Notes under the pieces: model-generated | What the model saw: only the letters and a program-made list of their open reading frames with translations | Told to the model about the DNA's origin: nothing | Database searches by the model: none | Shown here: one piece after another, positions 1-8,143 of the stretch | How the letters are laid out: every line of letters begins with the position of its first letter | Numbering within the stretch: position 1 is the stretch's first letter | Position numbers and translations under genes: made by a program | IMG/VR virus record: IMGVR_UViG_3300046011_008672 | Span: 1 to 43,879 of that record | Reading direction: 5' to 3' (one strand) | Origin: a virus | DNA: 43,879 bases

Positions 1-54
1 GAGAGCCCGAGCTTTGGTTACGAATGAAATTTTTTTGATTGCGGAGAAACGGCG

Positions 55-465
55 ATGCCAGAAATGACAGGCGGTTTTGACATAGAGTCGGGTGGTTATG
101 CAATTGGATGGCTGCATGAGGTATGTGATGCAAAATCATCAGCAGCCCGAGTATTGCGCCAGTTATATCCTGGCGGTGCTGCTTGTGCCAGTTGTGGCCA
201 ACCGATTCAGGGACGGCGTGCGCTTGAGACCTTCTGGCGTGGCGATCGCACCTGGTGCTCTTCTTGCGAGACCAAGTTTTCCCCCCGTGCCGGTACCATA
301 CTTGCTGACGCCCACATGACTTATGCTCAGTTTGAAATTTTACTGCTTACCATGGGACTAGGTTGTGATCAGCGCACTATTGCAATCATGACCGGTCTCC
401 ACTGTGACACCGTAAAGGTATGGTTCAGCAAAATCAAGTTCTGGGAGGGACAAGGTACGCTATGA
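55..465 (+). CDS. Zinc-ribbon / helix-turn-helix phage protein
   Basis: A 136-residue protein. Two CxxC pairs (CASC near residue 44 and CSSC near residue 68) form a probable zinc ribbon, followed by a helical C-terminal half with an HTH-like segment around residues 100-130. This resembles the N-terminal DNA-binding part of IS1/IS1595-type transposases, but no catalytic domain follows. It is more likely a phage DNA-binding regulator, which is an inference. GGAG lies 8 nt before the ATG. The stop overlaps the next start (ATGA), so it begins a tightly packed early operon. Confidence 0.6.
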   Translation: MPEMTGGFDIESGGYAIGWLHEVCDAKSSAARVLRQLYPGGAACASCGQPIQGRRALETFWRGDRTWCSSCETKFSPRAGTILADAHMTYAQFEILLLTMGLGCDQRTIAIMTGLHCDTVKVWFSKIKFWEGQGTL

Positions 466-788
466 GCCTCTTTGACGGCATACCGCTGGATTATGAAGAG
501 GCTCCACGTCCTGCAGCGCTTGTTTCACGTCCTGCAGAGCTTCAGTACCTGCTTACCGTGCGGCGTGCCAGCAATGGTCAAGAGATCCTATTGTGCAACA
601 TCATCCCACCACCACCAGCTGCCATTGCCGAAGCTGCCCGGCGTGGCCTTGCCCTGTTTGTCTTTAACGAGATTGATGCCATACGCAAGGCTGCTGCCGA
701 TGATCCCCGTGCCGTTGAGCTTATCATAGAAACCCGCCGTGTCATGGGCTACGGCGGCCCGATAGAATATAGCAAGGTGGCCCCATGA
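462..788 (+). CDS. Hypothetical early phage protein
   Basis: A 108-residue protein of unrecognised family. The ATG at 462 overlaps the upstream stop and is preceded by GGGAGGGA at 443-450, so I prefer it to the in-frame ATG at 420, which lies inside the upstream gene. The protein has a proline-rich centre and a helical C-terminal half. Its stop overlaps the primase start, so it is probably translated together with the replication genes. No function is assigned. Confidence 0.6.
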   Translation: MSLFDGIPLDYEEAPRPAALVSRPAELQYLLTVRRASNGQEILLCNIIPPPPAAIAEAARRGLALFVFNEIDAIRKAAADDPRAVELIIETRRVMGYGGPIEYSKVAP

Positions 789-3184
789 GTTACGGATATT
801 CAAACTACGATGATGTTATAGGGCAACTGCGCGACCACGGCCTGATGGTAGAAACACTTGCCATTGATACCCCGCGCGTCCAGCGCTGCACCACGCAAGA
901 CAACCAGCGTGAGAAACGGGGCTGGTACTGGCTTAACACCATCACCATTGATGCAGATCCGTACATAGTCGGAGCCTTTGGCATCTACCAGGGTAACGAC
1001 AACGGTAAGCAAAAGGTCGTCTTGTCCAAACAGCAATCAGAACGCCTCACACCAGAACAGCGTAAAGCCTTAAAAGCCCAGCAGATGGAAAGCCAGAAAA
1101 GGGCAGAAGCAGAGCGCAAGCGCCAGGCAGACAAAGCAGCTGACAAAGCCAAAGCGGGCTGGCAAAAGTGCGCCACTGAAGGGGAGAGTTCTTACCTTAC
1201 CCGTAAACAAGTACAGGCCCACGGCGTAAGATTTGGCAAAGGCGGAACGCTGGTTGTGCCTCTCACCGATGAAAGCGAAAGAATCAGAGGACTTCAGCTG
1301 ATCATGCCCAAAGATCACCCACGGGCGATCAAGATCGGAAGAGACAAAGACTTCTGGCCCTACGGCATAGCCAGTGGCGGCACCTGGCACTTAATCGCCG
1401 GACACCCCCGCACCATACTGCTGCTGGCAGAAGGTTACGCCACCGCTGCAACCCTGCACGAAGCCACCGGCTACCCGGTAGCGGTCGTCTGGTCAGCTAA
1501 CAACATCATGGCCGCAGGCCAGGCCCTTGCCAAAAAGTACAAGCGTGCGCGGATACTGATCTGCGCTGATGACGACTGGCTGCAGAAATGCACCGCCTGT
1601 AAAGAATACACGCAAGTAACCGGTGGGGATTGTGTCCACTGCGGACAGCCTCACCGCCAGAAAAACGCTGGTGTATCCTGCTCGGAAGCAGCTGCAATAA
1701 CTGTCAACGGCAGCTGGATAGCGCCGAAATTCAGCCAACAGCTCCCCACTGACAAAAAAGGTCCCACTGACTTCAATGACCTGCACTGCCTTGAAGGCCT
1801 GCACCTGGTAACTGATCAGATCATCGGCAAGCTATCAGCCCTAGGCTGGCTGAAAGAGCCGCTGCGCGGCGATACAATCACAGGGAGCAGGGAAAATCGT
1901 CAAGCTCTTCAATCAATGCTTACTATTGATGAGGGGTTAGAGCGGTTCAGCCTGATCTATGGCGGCAAAGGCACCATGTTTGACCACCACGAACATATCC
2001 TAGTACCCAAAGCTGACGTACTTGACATCCTTCCGGAACACGGCTGGCGTGATATGCGCCCCCATAAAAAGGTTGCAAGACTGGATGAAGTAGGTTTTGA
2101 CCCGTCCGGCACAGATCCACGCATTATCTGCAACCTGTACGGTGGCTGGCCCACCAAACCAAAACAGGGCGACTGCTCCAAACTCCTCCAATTGCTGCAA
2201 TACCTCTGCAGCAACGAACAAAACCCTAATGAGGTCTATCAGTGGGTGCTGCGCTGGCTGGCCCTGCCAATACAATACCCCGGCGCAAAGATGCGTACCG
2301 CACTGATCCTGCACGGACCGCAAGGCACCGGGAAAAACCTCTTCTTTGAATCCATCATGGCGATTTACGGCGAATACGGACGGATCGTTGACCAGGCTGC
2401 CATTGAAGACAAGTTTAACGACTGGGCCAGCAAGAAACTGTTCATGATCGCCGATGAAGTGGTTGCCAGAACAGAACTGTTCCATGTCAAAAACAAGCTT
2501 AAAGCATTTGTCACCGGCGAATGGATCAGGATCAACCCCAAAAACGTTGCTGCTCACGATGAGCGCAACCACGTCAACATCGTATTTCTATCCAACGAAT
2601 CAGTACCGCTGGTACTGGATCATGATGACCGGCGCTACATGGTCATGCATACCCCAGAAAAGCTTGAGGCTGATTTCTACCAACAGGTAAGGGATGAACT
2701 TGCTTCAGGCGGCATAGCCGCTCTGCACGACCACCTCTTACAGGTAAATATGGAAGGCTTTGACGTTCACAGTAAGCCACCTGCCACCAGGGCAAAACAG
2801 CAACTGATAGAGGCCAGTCTAGACAGCGTAGGCAGCTTTGTTAGGGATTGGTATCAGGGTGAAATACCAAAGGCACCGTTCTGCCCTTGTTCATCAGATC
2901 ACCTGTATCAGGTTTACCGAAGATATTGCGACCGGACCGGGGAGCGATTCCCGCGCAAGCAAAACCTGTTTAAGGGCGATATCAATATGATCCCTGGCTG
3001 GAAGGTGGGCACAGCCAACACCACAGATCCTATTACCGGCCTGCACAAAAGTCGGAAAATGGTTCAGCAGCCTGACCATATGCTGGCACCTGAATACCAG
3101 AGAGGGAACAAAACGGCTGGTTGTTGGCTCCATGAATGCTGTCAGACTTTTGCTTTAGAAGGTGAATTTCCACTTAACAGCTAA
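785..3184 (+). CDS. Toprim primase fused to D5/DUF5906-type helicase
   Basis: A 799-residue replication protein. The N-terminal half carries a Toprim domain with the acidic motif LLLAEGYATA and a later ILICADDD, interrupted after the DDD by a CxxC...CxxC zinc finger at about residues 270-290. The C-terminal half is a superfamily 3-like ATPase with Walker A GPQGTGKN and Walker B LFMIADEV. The architecture fits phage and satellite primase-helicases of the P4 alpha / DUF5906 type, which prime and unwind DNA at an origin. No DNA polymerase gene is present, so host polymerase is presumably recruited. The iteron-like repeats lie immediately downstream. Confidence 0.9.
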   Translation: MSYGYSNYDDVIGQLRDHGLMVETLAIDTPRVQRCTTQDNQREKRGWYWLNTITIDADPYIVGAFGIYQGNDNGKQKVVLSKQQSERLTPEQRKALKAQQMESQKRAEAERKRQADKAADKAKAGWQKCATEGESSYLTRKQVQAHGVRFGKGGTLVVPLTDESERIRGLQLIMPKDHPRAIKIGRDKDFWPYGIASGGTWHLIAGHPRTILLLAEGYATAATLHEATGYPVAVVWSANNIMAAGQALAKKYKRARILICADDDWLQKCTACKEYTQVTGGDCVHCGQPHRQKNAGVSCSEAAAITVNGSWIAPKFSQQLPTDKKGPTDFNDLHCLEGLHLVTDQIIGKLSALGWLKEPLRGDTITGSRENRQALQSMLTIDEGLERFSLIYGGKGTMFDHHEHILVPKADVLDILPEHGWRDMRPHKKVARLDEVGFDPSGTDPRIICNLYGGWPTKPKQGDCSKLLQLLQYLCSNEQNPNEVYQWVLRWLALPIQYPGAKMRTALILHGPQGTGKNLFFESIMAIYGEYGRIVDQAAIEDKFNDWASKKLFMIADEVVARTELFHVKNKLKAFVTGEWIRINPKNVAAHDERNHVNIVFLSNESVPLVLDHDDRRYMVMHTPEKLEADFYQQVRDELASGGIAALHDHLLQVNMEGFDVHSKPPATRAKQQLIEASLDSVGSFVRDWYQGEIPKAPFCPCSSDHLYQVYRRYCDRTGERFPRKQNLFKGDINMIPGWKVGTANTTDPITGLHKSRKMVQQPDHMLAPEYQRGNKTAGCWLHECCQTFALEGEFPLNS

Positions 3185-3412
3185 ATATTACCGGTAATAT
3201 TACCGCTTATATTACCGGATAAGTTGCTGACTACATTAATATATTACCGTATTACCGCTAAAAGCCTCCCGCACGTATGCGCGAGAGTAAAAATATAACA
3301 CCACAATACATAACGCTCACGCGCGTATATATAACCGGTAATACGGTAATATAGGTAATATCAAATAGTTAAGCGGTAATAAGCGGTAATATTTGTATAC
3401 AACCGGTAATAT
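3185..3412 (+). repeat. Inverted iteron array, probable replication origin
   Basis: This non-coding gap holds about eleven copies of an 8-bp element. The left half has ATATTACC at 3185, 3197, 3209 and 3241, plus a partial copy at 3250. The first three are spaced exactly 12 bp apart. The right half has the reverse complement GGTAATAT (or one mismatch) at 3337, 3345, 3354, 3375, 3385 and 3405. The two halves face each other across a GC-richer centre near 3270-3325. Placement between the primase-helicase and clamp genes suggests an origin with iterons for the primase or an unknown initiator. A regulatory role is the alternative. Confidence 0.65.
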
Positions 3413-3429
3413 TTAAAAAGGAGTAGCAA

Positions 3430-3696
3430 ATGCAAACTGAAATCAAAGAATTGAACGTAACAATCAAAACACTCTGTGTTGACGGTAAAAAAATGACAGT
3501 GGCTATGCTCAAGCAGATTCCAGAGTGCGTTTTTGATGAATCTTGTCTGGTGCTGGGTAAAGTCAAATACAAATTAGAATTCCACGACGAATGGCTGCTG
3601 GTGGTTAAGAAGAGTGCTCTTTGTAAGGTGTGGTTCGGTTATGTGCGCGACAAGGACGCTATTGCTAACGCCCAGCACCTCTACATTGCAGTTTAA
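3430..3696 (+). CDS. Hypothetical protein
   Basis: An 88-residue protein of unrecognised family. It has a good ribosome binding site (AAGGAG about 6 nt before the ATG) just downstream of the iteron array. It ends 9 bp before the clamp gene, so the two are probably co-transcribed. The sequence alternates charged and hydrophobic residues with no membrane segment or clear motif. Confidence 0.55.
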   Translation: MQTEIKELNVTIKTLCVDGKKMTVAMLKQIPECVFDESCLVLGKVKYKLEFHDEWLLVVKKSALCKVWFGYVRDKDAIANAQHLYIAV

Positions 3697-3705
3697 GGAG
3701 CCACC

Positions 3706-4860
3706 ATGCACTTCACCATTCAAAAAACACTATTCAGCAACGCCCTTGCCCGTGCCGCCGCCATTGCCGGAACCCGCTGCACCATGCCGGTACTGGCATG
3801 CGTACTGATCAAAGTAGATGAATTCGGCTGCCGGATCATAGCCACTGATCTTGATGTCAGCTTTGAAACCTACGTCGAGCACACCGATGATTATCTGCTT
3901 GATGGCCTGCAGACCCTCACCCTCTGTCTGCCTGCCAAGTTGCTGGCTGATGTAGTTAAATCAGTTCCGGCTCCTGAAGTTTGCCTGGAACTGGAAGACA
4001 ACCAGGTCACCATATCCGGCGGAACCGCCTCGTTCACAATCTCCCCGGTAGAACCGGATGAATTCCCCGAGCTGCCAGAAGTCAAGGGAGAACAATTTGA
4101 CCTTACTGCATCATCCCTGGTTGAGATCCTGCAGGATGTAGCCTACTGCCAAAGCAAAGACGCCAGCAAATACAACCTGTGCGGATGTTTTCTGAAGATA
4201 GAGCCTAACCAGGAAGAAGAACTATTCCTCACTGCAGTTGCCCTCGATGGTCACCGCCTGGCACTCTCAACCCTGCCCCTGCCAGGGGATCCACGCCCCG
4301 TACCTGCAGATCTGGCCAAGGGCATCATTGTCAGCACCAAAGGCGTCGCAGAAATCTGCAAAACCAAAGGCGTCGCCCCGGTCGTACTATCTATTGCCGG
4401 AAACAACCTTTGTATCGCTACCGATGCAGAAAAACTCTATATCCGCCTGATTGACGGAACCTACCCGGATGTAGATCGGGTTATTCCGCAAAATCATCCA
4501 CATAAGATCGAGATCAAGCGTGAAGCCCTCATAGACGCCCTGCAGCGGGTAAAGATCATCACCAGCAAAGACAATCCCGGTGTCAACTTCAGCACCTCAA
4601 TAGACTGCCTTAAGCTGTGCACCAGGCGTAAGGATGCAGGATCCTCTGCTTCAGATAAGGTATCTGCCTGGTTACCACAAGAACCGGTCCGCTTTACAGC
4701 AAAAGCAGATTATCTACTTCAGGCGCTTGAACACCTGACATCTGCAACCATCCAGATCCACTGCACCGCTGATGGTATGGCGCCGCTCTTAATCACCAAA
4801 CTGGGTACCGGTGAACCGCTGGCCGTAATCATGCCCATGCGTCCGGATGAGGTGGAGTAA
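3706..4860 (+). CDS. dnaN: DNA polymerase III beta sliding clamp
   Basis: A 384-residue protein with the full length and pattern of a bacterial DnaN. The N-terminal domain begins MHFTIQKTLFSNALARAAAI. It is followed by a CTMPVLACVLI segment and a LFLTAVALDGHRLALS stretch typical of the clamp middle domain. The C-terminus ends in LITKLGTGEPLAVIMPMR, matching the usual clamp tail. It would encircle DNA and tether polymerase III to the phage template. AAGGAG precedes the start. The stop overlaps the next start (TAATG). Bacterial-type clamps are uncommon in temperate lambda-like phages. Confidence 0.93.
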   Translation: MHFTIQKTLFSNALARAAAIAGTRCTMPVLACVLIKVDEFGCRIIATDLDVSFETYVEHTDDYLLDGLQTLTLCLPAKLLADVVKSVPAPEVCLELEDNQVTISGGTASFTISPVEPDEFPELPEVKGEQFDLTASSLVEILQDVAYCQSKDASKYNLCGCFLKIEPNQEEELFLTAVALDGHRLALSTLPLPGDPRPVPADLAKGIIVSTKGVAEICKTKGVAPVVLSIAGNNLCIATDAEKLYIRLIDGTYPDVDRVIPQNHPHKIEIKREALIDALQRVKIITSKDNPGVNFSTSIDCLKLCTRRKDAGSSASDKVSAWLPQEPVRFTAKADYLLQALEHLTSATIQIHCTADGMAPLLITKLGTGEPLAVIMPMRPDEVE

Positions 4861-5708
4861 TGGCAACCGACTTCGTGCAAATGGACCTGCTTGCCTGGGC
4901 CGGAGTTCATCCAGAGCAGCAGGAGCCGTCTCAATACCCGTTCGGTGATCGCTCTGTTGATGATCCGGATCCGGTTGCCGATATCGGAATTCCGGCATCA
5001 GAGCCAACTCTTGCTGATCTTTGTCGCTCCTGTAAGGCGGCACACCCCGGATGCGATAAGTGCTGCAGTCAGTGCACTGATCGTTGCAATGGTGGCCAGC
5101 GCTGCAGTTGGCCTGGTGTACCGGTTGATGTTCCTGCAGCTCAGCCAACAACCGATGAATACCGCGATAGCATCTGTGGTGAATGGCGCTTCTGCGACTA
5201 CCAGGACATCTGCTTTACTCCTGAAAATGAATCTGCCGGCATCTGTTTCCGGAGTGAACCACTAAAACTCCCTGAATCAGTATCCAGCCAGTTCACCCGT
5301 GATCAGAAAAAACTGCTGGCTGCCGGTTTTATGCTGGTCAGGTACAACCGTGAAGCCAAATTGATAGAAATATCTCTTCCGGATCCGGCTGATGGATGGG
5401 GGCAATTACCGCAATTTGCCACCTATGCTGCTGCAGAAAGAAAATTGAAAGAAGTCAAGGAAGCAGGACGCATAGAAACCGATCTGACGGGCAGAATAGT
5501 TATGTCCGGATGGAATCAGCCAAGCGGACTACTTAAGAGCGGTTTTGAATTCTACCGCGTGTATGGCTTCAAAAAATACGAAACAAACTTCTGTATCAAG
5601 GTAGGCAGCAAAAACTGGAGCAACCTGGCAAAGTACTCCAGCAAAGAAAAACTGCAGAACGCCTGGGGTGAACTAATGAACAACGACCCGAAAGCTTTGG
5701 AAGGATGA
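4860..5708 (+). CDS. Cysteine-rich hypothetical protein
   Basis: A 282-residue protein starting at an ATG that overlaps the clamp stop, which implies translational coupling. Residues of about 45-85 carry a dense run of cysteines (CRSC, CDKCC, CTDRC, CSWPG), probably binding one or more metal ions. The C-terminal 150 residues are mixed alpha/beta with many lysines and aromatic residues. I do not recognise the family. A DNA-binding or replication accessory role is suggested only by its neighbours. Confidence 0.6.
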   Translation: MATDFVQMDLLAWAGVHPEQQEPSQYPFGDRSVDDPDPVADIGIPASEPTLADLCRSCKAAHPGCDKCCSQCTDRCNGGQRCSWPGVPVDVPAAQPTTDEYRDSICGEWRFCDYQDICFTPENESAGICFRSEPLKLPESVSSQFTRDQKKLLAAGFMLVRYNREAKLIEISLPDPADGWGQLPQFATYAAAERKLKEVKEAGRIETDLTGRIVMSGWNQPSGLLKSGFEFYRVYGFKKYETNFCIKVGSKNWSNLAKYSSKEKLQNAWGELMNNDPKALEG

Positions 5709-5713
5709 TAGCC

Positions 5714-5986
5714 ATGCAATCAGAGCAAATGGAACTCACAAGGCATAATGAAGATGAACTCTGTAATTTGAAATCATGTCCATTTTGCGGAACAAGGGCA
5801 AAACATATGCTCGAAATAACTCTTTATAAAAAACCTGATGACAAATTTAGGGCCAATGTTTTTTGTTTTGGCCGCGCTTCTCACGGACCAAGTGTCCATG
5901 CTGAATGCCAAGAAGAAGCGTGCGATTCAGCTGCTGATCTGTGGAATGCACGCTTTAAGCAAAGAAAGCATGTAAAGGAAAATTAA
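5714..5986 (+). CDS. Lar-family restriction alleviation protein
   Basis: A 90-residue protein with the Lar signature: an N-terminal CPFCG zinc knuckle, a central strand-rich region and a C-terminal CxxxACDSAADLWNAR segment ending in the conserved A...WN. Lar proteins of lambdoid prophages reduce type I restriction of incoming or host DNA. GGAAGG at 5699-5704 is 9 nt from the ATG at 5714 but abuts the ATG at 5705, so I chose the former. The 5705 start overlaps the upstream stop and remains possible. Confidence 0.7.
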   Translation: MQSEQMELTRHNEDELCNLKSCPFCGTRAKHMLEITLYKKPDDKFRANVFCFGRASHGPSVHAECQEEACDSAADLWNARFKQRKHVKEN

Positions 5987-5987
5987 A

Positions 5988-6281
5988 ATGGCCTATTTCG
6001 CAAACGGAACCGAAGGAATGAACCTCGATGAACAATGTCACAATTGTATACATGGGTTAAATGAAGAAGCCTACTGCCCTATATATCACGCCCAGATTGA
6101 ATTTAACTACGATCAGCTGGAAAACCAAAAGCTGCAGCAATGCCTAAATATACTGATTAGCAAAAAAGGCGACTGCAAAATGAAAGAAACGCTAGATAAA
6201 TTAAACCTGCTGAAAAATCAAACAAGCAACAAGTGTGACCTAGAGCTATGGGAACAGGAACAAACCGACAGGGGCCTTTAA
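5988..6281 (+). CDS. Hypothetical protein with N-terminal Cys cluster
   Basis: A 97-residue protein with a CxxC...C...C arrangement in the first half (CHNC, later CPIYH and QQC) and a helical, lysine-rich C-terminal tail. It starts 2 bp after the previous stop, with AAGGAAAA upstream. It may be a small zinc-binding early protein. The family is not recognised. Confidence 0.5.
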   Translation: MAYFANGTEGMNLDEQCHNCIHGLNEEAYCPIYHAQIEFNYDQLENQKLQQCLNILISKKGDCKMKETLDKLNLLKNQTSNKCDLELWEQEQTDRGL

Positions 6282-6293
6282 GGTACCGTAATA

Positions 6294-6452
6294 ATGCGTT
6301 GGACTGGAGGATATGTGAGCAGAGATTACCCAATAACTAAATGTCCCAAGTGCGGCAGCCAAAACTTTGAACGGATTACTATTAAGCTGAGACCTATCAT
6401 TATTCACGGGATCAAGTGTTACCACTGCGGCTATGAGGGAGGTAAACAATGA
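6294..6452 (+). CDS. Small zinc-ribbon protein
   Basis: A 52-codon frame ending at 6452. It contains CPKCG, then after about 22 residues CYHCG, which is a classic two-knuckle zinc ribbon. A GTG at 6315 preceded by GGAGG at 6306-6310 is an alternative start giving 45 residues. The stop overlaps the ATG of the first DGR target (ATGA at 6449), so the two may be translationally coupled. It is probably a small DNA- or RNA-binding regulator. Confidence 0.5.
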   Translation: MRWTGGYVSRDYPITKCPKCGSQNFERITIKLRPIIIHGIKCYHCGYEGGKQ

Positions 6453-7189
6453 TACATAGCAAGACCTGCCTAAATCAAATAAGGGAAACTGACAAGTGTA
6501 TATGTGGTGCATGTGTGGGCCCTAACAACAGAAAGGAAAATCTAATGCAACCAATCGCAACCGTTATTAACAACAACCAACCAAGCTGGACCAACATTAT
6601 TGAGACGGCCCCCAATGTAACCCTTGAGGTAGGCACACAACTGTTTCTAGCTGAAGATTGCAAGAAAAAAAATGTGGCAGATCTGCCACAAATCGGCAGC
6701 GTCTTAGGCGGTGGCTTCTTCGGCGGTGAAATGATCATCGCTGGACAGCGTTATGCCCTAATTGTCGCCCCTAAATCTGAAGGCGAAAAGATGGAGCTGG
6801 AATACAAATCAAACGATCGCAGCACAGCTGACGGTACTGACAGCGACGATGACGGCCTGATCAACACCAACCTCATAAACGATGAAAACCACCCTGCAGC
6901 ACGCTTCTGCCGGTCACTCACTGTCGGAGGCCATGACGACTGGTACCTACCCTCACGTGATGAGCTGATGATGTTGTGGCGCAACCTGGGCCCACGCCGA
7001 AAAAATGTTCCAGAACTTTTCCGTGAGGATGCCACAGAAGCGTTTAACACTGACTGGTACTGGTCCAGCACCGAACTCGCCCAGTACTCAAGCGATGCCT
7101 GGATCGTGGGTTTCTTCAATGGCACCCAGGGCAACTACGATAAGGACTACGATTGTGGAGTCCGGGCAGTCCGCAGAATCCAAATTTAA
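6449..7189 (+). CDS. DGR1 target protein 1 (DUF1566 / C-type-lectin fold)
   Basis: A 246-residue protein. Residues of about 85-246 match the DUF1566 (Lcl C-terminal) pattern: YALIVAPKSEGE, a DGTDSDDDGLINT acidic loop, HPAARFCRSL, DDWYLPSRDEL, YWSSTE and a GVRAVRR C-terminus. DUF1566 domains adopt a C-type-lectin-like fold that serves as a DGR variable scaffold. Residues 210-243 are the variable repeat. The N-terminal 75 residues, with a C-rich CICGAC motif, are absent from the paralogue downstream. No signal peptide is visible. The start at 6449 has GGGAGG 6 nt upstream. An internal ATG at 6545 is an alternative. Confidence 0.88.
   Translation: MIHSKTCLNQIRETDKCICGACVGPNNRKENLMQPIATVINNNQPSWTNIIETAPNVTLEVGTQLFLAEDCKKKNVADLPQIGSVLGGGFFGGEMIIAGQRYALIVAPKSEGEKMELEYKSNDRSTADGTDSDDDGLINTNLINDENHPAARFCRSLTVGGHDDWYLPSRDELMMLWRNLGPRRKNVPELFREDATEAFNTDWYWSSTELAQYSSDAWIVGFFNGTQGNYDKDYDCGVRAVRRIQI
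7078..7177 (+). repeat. DGR1 variable repeat 1 (VR1)
   Basis: This 100-bp stretch aligns without gaps to the template at 8312-8411. I count 12 differences and all fall on template adenines (A to G, T or C). The final 27 bp (7151-7177) are identical and form the GC-rich initiation-of-homing segment. The repeat encodes residues 210-243 of the upstream DUF1566 target. Confidence 0.95.
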
Positions 7190-7225
7190 CAATTTAACCA
7201 TTTATCAATTTAGGGAGGTGCCGTC

Positions 7226-7750
7226 ATGGCAAAGAAAGTAGCAGTACCCCAGATAGGTGCAGCATTCGGTGGTGGGTTTTACGTAGGCAGCATGGAACTT
7301 GATGGCGTCAAATATGCCCTGGTGGTTTCACCAAAAGCCCAGGGTGAGAAGATGGGGCTGCAATACAAAAAGAGCAAGCTCAGCACTGCTGATGGTGCTG
7401 ACGCAGACGATGATGGCTTTTACAACAGCTGCCTGCTGGATAATGCCAACCATCCTGCAGCACACTTCTGTATCAGTCTTCAGATCGGTGAATATGATGA
7501 CTGGTACCTGCCTTCCCGTGATGAGCTGATGCTGATCTGGATGGCCCTGGGGCCAAACCGCAACAAAATCCCTGATCTGTTCAAGGCCGGTGCTGCAGAA
7601 GCGCTTGAGGGAAAATGGTACTGGTCCAGCACTGAATTCGCCCAGTACTCGGACGATGCCTGGATCGTGGGTTTCACCAATGGCGGCCAGGACTACTACG
7701 ATAAGGGCTACGATTGTGGAGTCCGGGCAGTCCGCAGATTAAAACTTTAA
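7226..7750 (+). CDS. DGR1 target protein 2 (DUF1566 / C-type-lectin fold)
   Basis: A 174-residue paralogue of the preceding target, consisting of little more than the DUF1566 domain: GGGFYVGSMEL, YALVVSPKAQGEK, an acidic DGADADDDG loop, HPAAHFC, DDWYLPSRDEL, YWSSTEF and GVRAVRR. Residues 138-171 are variable repeat 2. AGGGAGGTG lies about 8 nt before the ATG. The 36-bp spacer after target 1 resembles the spacer after this gene, so the duplication included flanking DNA. No signal peptide or membrane segment is seen. Confidence 0.88.
   Translation: MAKKVAVPQIGAAFGGGFYVGSMELDGVKYALVVSPKAQGEKMGLQYKKSKLSTADGADADDDGFYNSCLLDNANHPAAHFCISLQIGEYDDWYLPSRDELMLIWMALGPNRNKIPDLFKAGAAEALEGKWYWSSTEFAQYSDDAWIVGFTNGGQDYYDKGYDCGVRAVRRLKL
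7639..7738 (+). repeat. DGR1 variable repeat 2 (VR2)
   Basis: This 100-bp stretch aligns without gaps to the template at 8312-8411. It has 14 differences, all at template adenines, including one silent TCA to TCG. The last 27 bp (7712-7738) match exactly. Five variable codons carry the same substitution as VR1 (template codons 3, 6, 20, 21 and 24, counting the GCC at 8314 as codon 1). Confidence 0.95.
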
Positions 7751-7789
7751 CTATTTAACTATTTACCAATTTCAGACAGGAGCAACACC

Positions 7790-8143
7790 ATGGCCCTGGC
7801 CTCAACACTCCCCATATACCGAGTTACCTACGAGCTGCTGCAGGTAGTCACCCGCATAACCAAAGATATGCCACGGGACTACAAGCAATCACTAGGCAAC
7901 AAGATTCGTGAGGAATGTGTTGAGCTGACCGTGTTGATCTACCGGGCAAACTGTTCCCGTGAAAAGCGTCCACACATTGAAGCTCTGCAAGAACATCTGC
8001 AAGTGGCAACGCTTTTGATCAGGCTGTCAAAGGATATGCGGCTGATCAGCACGGGGCAGTTTGCCCAGACTATCCAACTAACTGACCAGATCGGACGGCA
8101 GGCATCCGGTTGGTTTAAATCCGCATCGTCGCCTGCTGCATAG
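7790..8143 (+). CDS. avd: DGR1 accessory variability determinant (Avd)
   Basis: A 117-residue, almost entirely helical, basic protein between target 2 and the template repeat, which is the position of Avd in most DGRs. Its pattern (an N-terminal YRVTYELLQVVTRITKDMPR helix, then KIREECVELTVLIYRA and HLQVATLLIRLSKDMRLIS) fits the four-helix-bundle Avd family. This family forms a pentameric barrel, binds the reverse transcriptase and template RNA, and is needed for mutagenic retrohoming. AGGAG precedes the ATG. The following 168 bp before the template has no convincing gene and probably belongs to the DGR RNA. Confidence 0.88.
   Translation: MALASTLPIYRVTYELLQVVTRITKDMPRDYKQSLGNKIREECVELTVLIYRANCSREKRPHIEALQEHLQVATLLIRLSKDMRLISTGQFAQTIQLTDQIGRQASGWFKSASSPAA

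Noticed and set aside
55-465. IS-element transposase
   Set aside because: Only the zinc ribbon and HTH are present. There is no catalytic domain and no terminal inverted repeats.
2000-2572. A 190-codon minus-strand frame opposite the helicase domain
   Set aside because: It is the antisense shadow of the Walker A/B region of the primase-helicase.
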